In this document: positions 26,215 to 36,964 of the stretch, piece by piece
How positions within the stretch are numbered: the stretch's first letter is position 1
Layout of the letters: each line of letters opens with the position of its first letter
DNA from: Spirochaetaceae bacterium
Lineage (GTDB): Bacteria; Myxococcota_A; UBA9160; UBA4427
Length of the DNA stretch: 64,000 nucleotides
Reading direction: 5' to 3'
Assembly (NCBI GenBank): GCA_020632655.1
Contig: JACKFD010000001.1
Location: forward strand, 496,001-560,000
The notes under the pieces: generated by a model
What the model was told of the DNA's origin: nothing
The model's input: the letters and a program-made list of their open reading frames with translations, nothing else
Databases searched by the model: none
Program-made: the position numbers and the translations under genes

Positions 26215-27117
26215 CTACTCCTGCAGGAGCTCGTCGGCGGTCGCCGAGAGCTGGATGGTCGAGTCGCCCCGCAAGGCGCTGAAGGTCACCTGGTCGGCGG
26301 AGGCGAGCTCGTCGAAGATGGCGCTGGTCGCCTCGATCCGGTCGATCACGATGTCGTTCACCTCGGTGATCACGTCGCCGTTCTGGAGCCCGGCGCGCTG
26401 GAAGATGCTGTCGGGCTTGATCGCGTCGACCTTCATGCCGAGCATCTCGCCGCCTGCGTAGTGGGGGACGATCCGGGCGGAGGAGAGGATCTCGGAGATG
26501 CCCTTTCCTTCCTCGCCGGACAGCGCCTGGAGCCGGTCGTTCAGCGTATCCGTTCGGGCGGGGCGGGCCGCCGTGCGACGCGCCGGGCGGGCCCGGGCCA
26601 TCGCGACCTGGGGCAGGGGCTGATCCTCGTTCAGCAGCAGCTGCTCGCGCTTGCCGGCATTGTCGAGGACGACCCGCGTGCGCTCGATGGCGGCGACGCT
26701 CACGCGGGGGTGGCCCTCGATCGAGTCGCCGACGGCCACGACGAGATGCTTGCGCGTCTTCTCGTCCTCGATCGCCGCGCGGGAGCGCTCCTCGACGCTC
26801 GCGGCCGCCGTGCCGAGCAGCCGAAGGGGCAGCTTCGTGTCGGCCAGCGGCTCGTCGGCATCGCGCTCGGGCGGTAGCGCCTGGACGTCGCCGGCCAGCT
26901 GGGCGCCGAAGAGGTTGCGCTCGAGGATCACCGAGGGAGCGACGAGGCGTGCGTCGGCCGGGGCGGCTTCACGGTCCGGCGGCGCGCTCGCGAGGGGCAC
27001 GGGCTCGAGGGCCTCGGCGCCGATCCGGGTCACGATGTCCGCCACGAGGAAGCAGGAGCCCCCCAGCAGCAGCACGTTCAGACCCATGATCAGCCACGAT
27101 CCCATCGCGCTCTTCAT
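26215..27117 (-). CDS. gspC: Type II secretion protein GspC with PDZ domain
   Basis: A 300-residue inner-membrane protein. It has a short cytoplasmic N-terminus, one membrane helix (LIMGLNVLLLGGSCFLVADIV) and the homology region (LPLRLLGTAAASVEERSRAAIED). A linker leads to a C-terminal PDZ domain (GMKVDAIKPDSIFQRAGLQNGDVI). It connects the inner-membrane platform to GspD and may help select substrates. The ATG at 27117 follows a GGTCGGGAGG ribosome-binding site; more upstream in-frame codons encode Arg-rich non-family sequence. It is first in the operon, 8 bp before gspD. Confidence 0.94.
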   Translation of the reverse strand: MKSAMGSWLIMGLNVLLLGGSCFLVADIVTRIGAEALEPVPLASAPPDREAAPADARLVAPSVILERNLFGAQLAGDVQALPPERDADEPLADTKLPLRLLGTAAASVEERSRAAIEDEKTRKHLVVAVGDSIEGHPRVSVAAIERTRVVLDNAGKREQLLLNEDQPLPQVAMARARPARRTAARPARTDTLNDRLQALSGEEGKGISEILSSARIVPHYAGGEMLGMKVDAIKPDSIFQRAGLQNGDVITEVNDIVIDRIEATSAIFDELASADQVTFSALRGDSTIQLSATADELLQE

Positions 27118-27317
27118 GCCTCCCGACCTTCGGTCCGGCCCCGGACCCGAGCTGTGCGCCGCGGCACGCTTCGGGCTCCCGAGGCGTGCCGCGCGGACTC
27201 GGGGCCCGGACGGAGCACTCGCGTCGCACCCACGTCCGCGACGGGCAGGTCTCGATCGGCGGGCCCGGTCCTCGCGACGGCCCCCGCACCCCGTCCGCCG
27301 AGATCGCGGGACCGCGC

Positions 27318-27347
27318 AATATAGCCGGGCCCCCGAGCCCTCTACAA
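27318..27347 (-). promoter_or_regulatory. Sigma70-like promoter for the gsp operon
   Basis: Read leftward: -35 TTGTAG (27342-27347), 18-bp spacer, -10 TATATT (27318-27323). It is the most AT-rich patch in the region, and would give a leader of about 195 nt before gspC. Confidence 0.6.
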
Positions 27348-27606
27348 CCAAACCATCGGAAATCCGGGCGGTTACTGGAGATCTTTCACTGTCCCGACAC
27401 GGAACCTGCGGCGGAGCCGCCGGCGCCTCCTGAAGACCCCGGGTCGGCGACGCGGGTTCCTGGCCTCGCGTGGGGCGGGAAGGCGGGGGCCGGCCCGCGA
27501 TGCCGTCTGCCGCGGATCGCGGGCGGTCGGGGCTCCAGCGTCCGGCCCGATCTGCGCCCGCCGCCGCAACACCCGGTGTGGGCGCAGAAAATCACGGCCC
27601 CGCGGA

Positions 27607-27631
27607 TTGACAGAGAGGGACATGGCCCCAG
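27607..27631 (+). promoter_or_regulatory. Possible heat-shock-type promoter upstream of dnaK
   Basis: TTGACA at 27607-27612 is followed 13 bp later by CCCCAG (27626-27631), loosely resembling the sigma32 pattern (CTTGAA, 13-15 bp, CCCCATnT). The dnaK start is about 70 bp downstream. The -10 match is partial, so the sigma factor is uncertain. Confidence 0.35.
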
Positions 27632-27698
27632 GTTTGGCCGCATTCCACGGCAGGACCCCGGGATGGGTGTCCTGCGAGCCACGACGAGGCAGGCAGAC

Positions 27699-29618
27699 AT
27701 GGCGAATTCGGGCAAGATCATCGGCATCGACCTCGGCACCACGAACTCCGTGGTCGCCGTCATGGAAGGCGGCCAGCCGACCGTGATCCAGAACGAGGAG
27801 GGGGGCCGGACGACCCCCTCGGTGGTGGGATTCACCGACGATGGCGAGCGACTGGTCGGCGCGATCGCGAAGCGCCAGGCCGTCACCAACCCCACCCGGA
27901 CGGTCTATTCGATCAAGCGCTTCATGGGGCGCCGGGTCGGCGAGGTGCCCGAGGAGACCAAGCTCGTCCCCTACAAGGTCGTCGAGGGCAAGGACGGCGC
28001 CGCCGCGGTCCAGATCGACGATCAGACCTTCGCGCCCCCCGAGATCTCCGCGATGATCCTCGCGAAGCTGAAGACGGCCGCCGAGAACTACCTCGGGCAG
28101 CCCGTCACGGGCGCCGTCATCACGGTGCCCGCCTACTTCAACGATGCCCAGCGCCAGGCCACCAAGGACGCGGGCAAGATCGCGGGCCTCGAGGTCAAGC
28201 GCATCATCAACGAGCCGACCGCCGCGGCCCTCGCCTACGGCCTCGACAAGAAGGGCGACGAGAAGATCGCCGTCTACGACTTCGGCGGCGGCACCTTCGA
28301 CATCTCGATCCTCGAGGTGGGCGAGAACGTCGTCGAGGTGAAGGCCACGAACGGCGACACGCACCTCGGCGGCGACAACCTGGACCAGCGCCTGATCGAC
28401 TACCTCGTCGAGCAGTTCAAGAAGGACCAGGGCATCGATCTGCGCAACGACCCGATGGCCGTGCAGCGCCTGCGCGAGGCCGCGGAGAAGGCCAAGATCG
28501 AGCTGTCGAGCGCGCAGTCGACGGATATCAACCTGCCCTACATCACGGCGGACCAGACCGGTCCGAAGCACCTCACGCTGAAGCTCACCCGGCCGAAGTT
28601 CGAGCAGCTGATCGAGGATCTCGTGGACCGCAGCCTCGAGCCCTGCCGGCGGGCGCTCGCGGACGCGGGCCTCAAGGCCTCCGAGATCGACGAGATCGTG
28701 CTGGTCGGCGGCTCGACCCGCGTGCCGATGGTCCAGCGCAAGGTCAAGGAGCTCTTCGGCAAGGATCCGAACCAGACGGTCAACCCCGACGAGGTCGTGG
28801 CGGTCGGCGCGGCGATCCAGGGCGGCGTGCTCGCGGGCGACGTCAAGGACGTGCTGCTGCTCGACGTGACGCCCCTGTCGCTCGGCATCGAGACCCTCGG
28901 CGGCGTGATGACGAAGCTGATCGAGCGCAACACGACCGTGCCGACGAAGGCCCAGCAGACCTTCTCGACGGCGGCCGACAGCCAGCCCCAGGTCGAGATC
29001 CGGGTGCTGCAGGGCGAGCGCGAGATGGCGGCGGACAACCGCGAGATCGGGCGCTTCATCCTCGACGGCATCCCGCCGGCGCCCCGCGGCGTCCCGCAGA
29101 TCCAGGTCACCTTCGACATCGACGCGAACGGCATCCTCTCGGTCAGCGCCTCGGACAAGGCCACGGGCAAGGAGCAGTCGATCCGCATCGAGGGCAGCGG
29201 CGGCCTCGACCAGACCGAGATCGATCGGATGGTGAAGGACGCCGAGTCGAACGCGAGCGCGGACAAGGGCCGGCGCGAGGCGATCGAGAAGAAGAACCAG
29301 CTCGACAGCCTGATCTACCAGGTCGAGAAGCAGATCGCCGAGAACGGCGACAAGCTCGAGGCGAGCGACAAGAGCGCGATCGAGAGCGTGCTCGCGGAGG
29401 CGAAGACGGATCTCGAGTCGGGCGACGCGGCCAGGATCGACGCCGCCCGACAGCGGGTCGAGACGGAGATGCACAAGGTCGCCGAGAAGCTCTACAAGGC
29501 GGGCGCGGCCGGTGCACCCGGGGCGGATGCCGGGCCGGGCGCGGGCGCAGCGGGGGGAGGCGGCGGCGACGACGACGTGATCGACGCCGAGTTCACCCAG
29601 GAGAAGGGCGATTCCTGA
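27699..29618 (+). CDS. dnaK: Chaperone DnaK (Hsp70)
   Basis: A 639-residue Hsp70. N-terminal ATPase domain motifs are IIGIDLGTTNSVV, AVYDFGGGTFDISIL and VLVGGSTRVPMVQ. A VLLLDVTPLSLGIET linker leads to the substrate-binding domain and lid, and a Gly/Ala-rich tail ends in DDDVIDAEFTQE, close to the canonical EEVxDADF-like end. It folds and holds client proteins in the cytoplasm with DnaJ and GrpE, neither of which is in this window. The ATG start is fixed by MANSGKIIGIDLG. It heads a dnaK-hsp20-lon stress group. Confidence 0.99.
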   Translation: MANSGKIIGIDLGTTNSVVAVMEGGQPTVIQNEEGGRTTPSVVGFTDDGERLVGAIAKRQAVTNPTRTVYSIKRFMGRRVGEVPEETKLVPYKVVEGKDGAAAVQIDDQTFAPPEISAMILAKLKTAAENYLGQPVTGAVITVPAYFNDAQRQATKDAGKIAGLEVKRIINEPTAAALAYGLDKKGDEKIAVYDFGGGTFDISILEVGENVVEVKATNGDTHLGGDNLDQRLIDYLVEQFKKDQGIDLRNDPMAVQRLREAAEKAKIELSSAQSTDINLPYITADQTGPKHLTLKLTRPKFEQLIEDLVDRSLEPCRRALADAGLKASEIDEIVLVGGSTRVPMVQRKVKELFGKDPNQTVNPDEVVAVGAAIQGGVLAGDVKDVLLLDVTPLSLGIETLGGVMTKLIERNTTVPTKAQQTFSTAADSQPQVEIRVLQGEREMAADNREIGRFILDGIPPAPRGVPQIQVTFDIDANGILSVSASDKATGKEQSIRIEGSGGLDQTEIDRMVKDAESNASADKGRREAIEKKNQLDSLIYQVEKQIAENGDKLEASDKSAIESVLAEAKTDLESGDAARIDAARQRVETEMHKVAEKLYKAGAAGAPGADAGPGAGAAGGGGGDDDVIDAEFTQEKGDS

Positions 29619-29670
29619 GAAGCGCCGTCCGCATCCCCTCGTCGAGCTCTACGGCGAGTTTCCCGACCGC

Positions 29671-30009
29671 TTGCGGGGGGATCGCTGGCAGCCGGCTGCC
29701 GACGTCTTCGAGACGGAGACCGAGGTGGTCGTCCGCTTCGAGGTCGCCGGCGTGCGGGGACAGGACCTGCGCGTCAACGTCGAGGGGCCCGTCCTCAAGC
29801 TGCGCGGCGTGCGGCGACCGCCGCCGGCCGGGGCGGTCTCGCGACTGCAGCAGATGGAGATCTGCTTCGGTCCCTTCGAGCGGGAGATCGTGATCCAGGC
29901 CGTCTTCGACTCGGAGGCCGTGCGCGCCCGGCTCGAGGACGGCTTCCTCGAGGTGCGCATTCCGAAGCGAAGCCGGGAACGTCGCCGGCTCGAGATCGAG
30001 TCGGATTGA
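29671..30009 (+). CDS. Small heat-shock protein (Hsp20/alpha-crystallin family)
   Basis: A 112-residue protein consisting of an alpha-crystallin domain: DVFETETEVVVRFEVAGVRGQDLRV, a short loop, then GPFEREIVIQAVF and LEDGFLEVRIPKR. Hsp20 proteins hold unfolding clients for DnaK. The only conventional start in the open frame is TTG at 29671. Family-like sequence (LVELYGEFPDR) continues upstream to just after the dnaK stop, so a non-standard or earlier start is possible. It lies 52 bp after dnaK. Confidence 0.85.
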   Translation: MRGDRWQPAADVFETETEVVVRFEVAGVRGQDLRVNVEGPVLKLRGVRRPPPAGAVSRLQQMEICFGPFEREIVIQAVFDSEAVRARLEDGFLEVRIPKRSRERRRLEIESD

Positions 30010-30073
30010 GCCAGCGGGTGCGCGGCGAGGGGGCGCGAGCCCCGGCGGCGGCGTGACCCCGGCGGTGGGAGCG

Positions 30074-32509
<2,436 letters not shown>

Positions 32510-32576
32510 TCCGGGACGCGTGGCGCGGCCGCGGGGGGCGGTCGCGGCGAGGACGCCTGCCAGCCCGGAGGTTGCG

Positions 32577-33410
32577 TTGAACCGATTCCTCTCGCCCGCG
32601 TTGCTTCTGATCGGCGTCATGCTGCTCGTCCCGGGCTGCGTGACGCGGAAGGCCTTCGACCAGCTCGAGACCCGCTACGACGCGCTGACGCAGGAGCGCG
32701 ACGCGCTCCAGACGCAGGTCGAGAAGCTCCAGATCGAACGCGACAGCTTCGAGGATCTCTACGTCGAGGCCCAGGAGTCCTACGAGGACGAGCGCGTGGC
32801 GCGCACGAGTCTGGCGACCGATCTGACCCAGCTCGAGCAGGAGGCCACGCAGCTCGATCGTGACCTCGATGCCGAACGACTCGCGCGACTCGAAGCGGCG
32901 CAGGCACTCGCGGCGCGGGAGGCGGAGATCGCCGCCATGCAGTCGACCTACGACGAGCTCGTCGCGGACCTCGAGTCGGAGGTCTCGGCCGGCCAGATCG
33001 AGATCGAACGGCTGCGCGAGGGACTCCGGCTCAACGTGTCGGACGACGTGCTCTTCGCCTCGGGCTCGGCAGAGCTCGACCAGGTCGGTCGCGACGTGCT
33101 CGTCAAGGTCGCCCGGCAGCTCAAGGAGCTGACGGACCGGATCGAGGTGCGCGGGCATACCGACGATCGGGCGATCCGCGGTGCGCTGGCGAAGCAGTTC
33201 CCGACGAATTGGGAGCTCGCGGCGGCGCGGGCGGGTCGGGTCGTGCGGCTGCTCGAGGAGCAGGGCGTGTCGGGTCGTCGGATGCAGGTCGTCTCGGTCG
33301 GGCCGAACGAGCCCGTGGCACCGAACGACTCGCCGGAGAACCGGGCCCGGAACCGACGCATCGAGATCCGGCTGCAGCCCGCGAAGGGCGCGGCGAAGGG
33401 CGGGGGCTGA
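32577..33410 (+). CDS. OmpA/MotB-domain outer-membrane lipoprotein
   Basis: A 277-residue lipoprotein. The signal peptide ends in lipobox VPGC with lipidation at Cys21. A coiled coil of about 130 residues rich in Gln/Glu/Leu follows, then a C-terminal OmpA peptidoglycan-binding domain. The latter shows DVLFASGSAELDQVG, IEVRGHTDDR and SPENRARNRRIEIRL. It would tether the outer membrane to peptidoglycan, with the coiled coil spanning the periplasm. The TTG start is supported by a GGAGG ribosome-binding site 5 nt upstream. It lies 67 bp after lon and 10 bp before the kinase gene. Confidence 0.9.
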   Translation: MNRFLSPALLLIGVMLLVPGCVTRKAFDQLETRYDALTQERDALQTQVEKLQIERDSFEDLYVEAQESYEDERVARTSLATDLTQLEQEATQLDRDLDAERLARLEAAQALAAREAEIAAMQSTYDELVADLESEVSAGQIEIERLREGLRLNVSDDVLFASGSAELDQVGRDVLVKVARQLKELTDRIEVRGHTDDRAIRGALAKQFPTNWELAAARAGRVVRLLEEQGVSGRRMQVVSVGPNEPVAPNDSPENRARNRRIEIRLQPAKGAAKGGG

Positions 33411-33420
33411 GCGGGAGCGG

Positions 33421-34860
33421 ATGACCGACGACCCGCAGCCCGGGAAGCGAACGCCCGGGTCGGAGGCCGGCGCGTCCAGGCCTGGCGATCGTGCCTCGCG
33501 CGGCGCGCGTGGTGGCCCGTCGCTCTTCGCGCTGGCCGGCCGGGCGCTCGTGCTGCTCTCCTTGATCACGCAGGCGGCACAGGTCTATCTCGTGCATCGC
33601 CTCGTGCGGCGCGGCTGGATCCGGGGCTCCGACGACTGGCTCGAGGCCCGGGCGGGACGCTTCGCCGCGCGCTTCGTGCGCGTGGCAACCTCCTTTCGAG
33701 GCGGGCTGATCAAGCTGGGGCAGGTGGCGAGTCTGCGGGTCGACGTGTTGCCGGAGTCGATGACCCGCGAGCTCGTCCGGCTGCAGGATCGGGTGCCGCC
33801 CCATCCCTTCGACGAGATCGATCGCCAGATCCGGCACGAGCTCGGTCGTCCGGCGCGGGCGCTCTTCGCCGAGTTCGCCGAGGCGCCCGTCGCGTCCGCG
33901 AGTCTCGGCCAGGTCCATCGCGCGCGGGATCACGCAGGGCGCGACCTCGCCGTGAAGGTCCTCTACCCGGGCGTCGAGCGGTCGGTGGCCGTGGACCTGC
34001 GCATGGCGCGCTTCGCCATCTGGCTCTTCAACCCCCTCGTGCTGCCGGACCTGCGCTCGGTGCACGAGCAGATCGTGCGCTCGATCCGGGGCGAGATGGA
34101 CTACCTCGCCGAGGGGGCGGCGGCGGAGCGGGTCGCCGCCAACCTCGCCAAGGATCCGGCCCTCGCCGAGCACGTCCGGATCCCCCGGATCCATTGGGAG
34201 ACGACCGCCCGGCGCGTGCTGACGATGGAGTTCATCGACGGCGACAAGATCAACGACCGCGCGGCGCTCGAGGCACGCGGCGTCGACGTGTCGGAGGCCG
34301 TCGCCTGGGCGACGCGCGCCTTCCTGCACCAGATGTTCCGGGACTACTTCTTCCACTGCGATCCGCATCCGGGCAACCTGCTCGTCGATCGCGAGGGACG
34401 GGTCGCGATCATCGACTTCGGCATGCACGAGTCGATCGCCCCGGAGATCATGGACGGCATGCGGATGAACGTGCTCGCCGCCGTCACCCGGAACGAGACG
34501 CTCTGGGTCGACAGCATGATCCGCATCGGCATCCTGCGCGAGTCCGATCGCGACGAGGCCCGCGAGCTCGCCCGGCTCTCCTTCGATCCCGCCTACTACA
34601 ACCTCACGCCGCGGGAGCTCTCGGAGATCGACCTCGGCGACTACTTCGGGCGGCTGCGTGGGCATCTCTGGATGCTGCGCAGCTTCCGCATGCCGGAGGG
34701 ACTCGTCGCCTGGGGAAGAGCCTTCTCCCTCCTGTACGGTCTCGCGCTCGAGCTCGCCCCCGGCCTCCGGCCCCTCGACGTCGTGGGACCCTACGTGCTG
34801 GGCTTCCTGCAGGCCGGGGCCCCGCGCGAGGCGCAGCCCTCGCGAGCGCGGGAGTCGTGA
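33421..34860 (+). CDS. ABC1/AarF/UbiB family atypical kinase
   Basis: A 479-residue atypical kinase. Family motifs are present: KLGQ-like LIKLGQVASLR, the Ala-rich nucleotide loop ASASLGQVHRA, AVKVLYPG lysine, catalytic DPHPGN and metal-binding DFGMHE. Members support ubiquinone biosynthesis or other lipid and quinone homeostasis at membranes. It has no C-terminal transmembrane pair as obvious as E. coli UbiB. The ATG follows a GGGAGCGG ribosome-binding site. No ubi genes are adjacent, so the quinone role is family-based only. Confidence 0.9.
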   Translation: MTDDPQPGKRTPGSEAGASRPGDRASRGARGGPSLFALAGRALVLLSLITQAAQVYLVHRLVRRGWIRGSDDWLEARAGRFAARFVRVATSFRGGLIKLGQVASLRVDVLPESMTRELVRLQDRVPPHPFDEIDRQIRHELGRPARALFAEFAEAPVASASLGQVHRARDHAGRDLAVKVLYPGVERSVAVDLRMARFAIWLFNPLVLPDLRSVHEQIVRSIRGEMDYLAEGAAAERVAANLAKDPALAEHVRIPRIHWETTARRVLTMEFIDGDKINDRAALEARGVDVSEAVAWATRAFLHQMFRDYFFHCDPHPGNLLVDREGRVAIIDFGMHESIAPEIMDGMRMNVLAAVTRNETLWVDSMIRIGILRESDRDEARELARLSFDPAYYNLTPRELSEIDLGDYFGRLRGHLWMLRSFRMPEGLVAWGRAFSLLYGLALELAPGLRPLDVVGPYVLGFLQAGAPREAQPSRARES

Positions 34861-34911
34861 TAGCCTTCGCCGGCGCGAGGGATCGAGCCCTCGGCCCATC
34901 GAAAGGACGAC

Positions 34912-35397
34912 ATGGCGATCAATGCAGACGAGTTCCGCGCGGCGATGGGATCCTGGGCCAGCGGCGTCACCATCATCACCTCCCGCGAGGGCGAGCAGAT
35001 CCACGGCATGACGGTCTCCGACTTCAGCGGCGTGTCGCTCGAACCGCCCCTCGTGCTCGTATGCGCGTCGAAGACCTCGGTCACGACGGGATTGATCGAG
35101 CGTGGGCGCTGCTTCGGGGTGAACGTATTGCGCGCGGAGCAGTCGGCGCTCTCGAACAAGTTCGCCTCGAAGAAGGACGAGTTCCGCCGCTTCGAAGGCG
35201 TCGCGACGTATCGGGCGAAGACCGGTGCCCCGCTGCTCGAGGATGCGCTCGTCAATCTCGACTGTCGCCTGGTGGCGCTCCACGACGCGGGTGATCACGT
35301 CCTCTGCGTGGGGGAGATCGAGGAGGCCCGGATCGCCGAAGGGGAGCCGCTGGTCTACTTCCGGGGCCGCTACGGGCGCTTCGAGCCGGCCGGCTGA
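34912..35397 (+). CDS. Flavin reductase-like (HpaC/FMN-binding split-barrel) protein
   Basis: A 161-residue flavin reductase domain protein: RAAMGSWASGVTIITS at the N-terminus, GMTVSDFSGVSLEPPLVLVC and FGVNVLRAEQ, all typical of NAD(P)H:flavin oxidoreductases. These feed reduced flavin to a monooxygenase. The ATG has a good AAAGGA site upstream. No partner oxygenase component is next to it, so its acceptor is unknown. Confidence 0.9.
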   Translation: MAINADEFRAAMGSWASGVTIITSREGEQIHGMTVSDFSGVSLEPPLVLVCASKTSVTTGLIERGRCFGVNVLRAEQSALSNKFASKKDEFRRFEGVATYRAKTGAPLLEDALVNLDCRLVALHDAGDHVLCVGEIEEARIAEGEPLVYFRGRYGRFEPAG

Positions 35398-35614
35398 GCG
35401 GGCGCGTCGGGGCGCGAGGCGATCCGGCGACGCCGGATCGAGCGGGGGCTCGAGCGCGACGCGGGACCGGTCGATGAAGGACCGCGAGGTCCCGGTCGAC
35501 GTCGTGGTCGGGATCCGGGGAGCGCATCTTCCCGTACGCAATGGCTCGTGGGGGGAGATTCGGTCACACTTCGGCGCGTGGGTCGAAGCGCTCGGACGGC
35601 GAGGGGGAGACTGG

Positions 35615-36868
35615 ATGAGCAGCTTGATTCGGTGGTTGACGGCGCCGGCGATCGAGATCGCCTCCATGGCGAACGACACGGCGGCCGTCCTGCGGCGGGA
35701 GCAACGCTACCGGGACGTCCCGGCGGCCGAGCCGAGCGCGGGGCTGATCGCCGAGGCCCTCGTAGACGGCAGCTTCTCCCTGCTCGTGAGTCTGCTGGTC
35801 GGCGTGCCGGAGTCCCACCGCGTCCGCCGCGGCCACCAGGAGCTGCTGGCGATGCGCAGCTTCATCGAGCGCAACGGCTGGTACGACGATCCCTCCGCCT
35901 ATCACCTCCCGCCCCCGCCCCTGCGTGCACCGCAGCTGACGCCGAAGCGCGCGTCGGGTCTGCGCGGCGGTGTCACGCGCTACGTCGAGATGGTCTTCGA
36001 GAGTGAGTACGAGCCGCATCCGGGGGAGCCCGGGCGCGAGCGCTGGCTGGCGCACGAGGACAATGGGACGGCCGTGGCCTACGTGCTGGAGCACGAGGGA
36101 CTCGATCGGCCCTGGCTCGTCTGTACCCACGGATTCAGCATGGGTCAGCCCGCCGCGAACTTTCAGGGCATGGCCGCGCGGTGGATCCACGAGGAGCTCG
36201 GGCTCAACGTGCTGATGCCCGTGCTTCCGCTGCACGGCCCGCGCTCGAGCACGCGCTTCAGCGGCGGTGCGTTGCTGAGCCCCGAGTACGCGAACGTGCT
36301 GCATCTCTTCTCGCAGGCGGTCTGGGACATCCGGCGCATGGTCGACTGGATCCGGCGCCGGACGAGCGCGCCGGTCGGGCTCTACGGCATCTCGCTCGGC
36401 GGCTACACCGTCTCGCTGGCCTCGGCCTTCATCGACGACCTCGCCTGCGTGATCGCGGGGATCCCCGCCGTCGACTTCACCTCGCTCGCACGCGACAACG
36501 AGCCCTGGGCCTACAAGGCCTACGGCGGCGACCTGCAGAGTGACTGGGGGCTCGTGGCGGAGGTGATGCATCCCGTCTCGCCCCTGAGCTTCGAGCCGCG
36601 GATCCCCGTCGACCGCCGCTACATCTACGCAGGCGTCGCCGACCGGGTCGCGCGACCCGATCAGGCGCGCGCCCTGTGGCGACATTGGGGGCGCCCGGAG
36701 ATCGAGTGGATGCCGTCGGGGCACGTCATGGCGTCGATGAAATCCGATCTCAAGCCCTTCGTCCGGCGTGTCGCCGCCCGACATCTCTTCGCGTCGGGCC
36801 AGGCGCCCTTTGCGACGGATGCCGCTGTGGAGTGGCGCGACGACGCCGAGGCGGGGCAGGGCCGCTGA
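35615..36868 (+). CDS. Alpha/beta hydrolase
   Basis: A 417-residue hydrolase. After a roughly 120-residue helical N-terminal region come an oxyanion-type strand (WLVCTHGFSMG), the nucleophile elbow YGISLGGY (Ser260) and a late His in SGHVMASMKS. It resembles large bacterial hydrolases of unknown substrate; an esterase or lipase role is plausible. The ATG at 35615 is chosen for its GAGGGGGAGA site. An upstream ATG at 35474 in the same frame would add 47 residues. The 217 bp after the flavin reductase hold nothing else recognised. Confidence 0.8.
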   Translation: MSSLIRWLTAPAIEIASMANDTAAVLRREQRYRDVPAAEPSAGLIAEALVDGSFSLLVSLLVGVPESHRVRRGHQELLAMRSFIERNGWYDDPSAYHLPPPPLRAPQLTPKRASGLRGGVTRYVEMVFESEYEPHPGEPGRERWLAHEDNGTAVAYVLEHEGLDRPWLVCTHGFSMGQPAANFQGMAARWIHEELGLNVLMPVLPLHGPRSSTRFSGGALLSPEYANVLHLFSQAVWDIRRMVDWIRRRTSAPVGLYGISLGGYTVSLASAFIDDLACVIAGIPAVDFTSLARDNEPWAYKAYGGDLQSDWGLVAEVMHPVSPLSFEPRIPVDRRYIYAGVADRVARPDQARALWRHWGRPEIEWMPSGHVMASMKSDLKPFVRRVAARHLFASGQAPFATDAAVEWRDDAEAGQGR

Positions 36869-36964
36869 GCGGCCTCGGCTGAGGGGCGCGTCCGACCGCG
36901 AGGGGATCCGGGGCGCGGAGGACGGGGAACGACGCGGCCGAGTCCGCGGGGAGGGATCGGGAGC

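Larger units (their letters stand above)
27118..27698. promoter_or_regulatory. Divergent intergenic region between the gsp operon and dnaK
   Basis: 581 bp without a convincing gene. The left part holds a sigma70-like promoter facing gspC. The right part holds the dnaK leader with a TTGACA element. No CIRCE inverted repeat (TTAGCACTC-N9-GAGTGCTAA) was found. Open frames crossing it are Arg/Pro-rich and look like GC-rich background. Confidence 0.7.

Noticed and set aside
27186..27698. A 171-residue in-frame N-terminal extension of DnaK
   Set aside because: DnaK begins at MANSGKIIGIDLG; the upstream sequence is Arg/Pro-rich and overlaps the promoter region.
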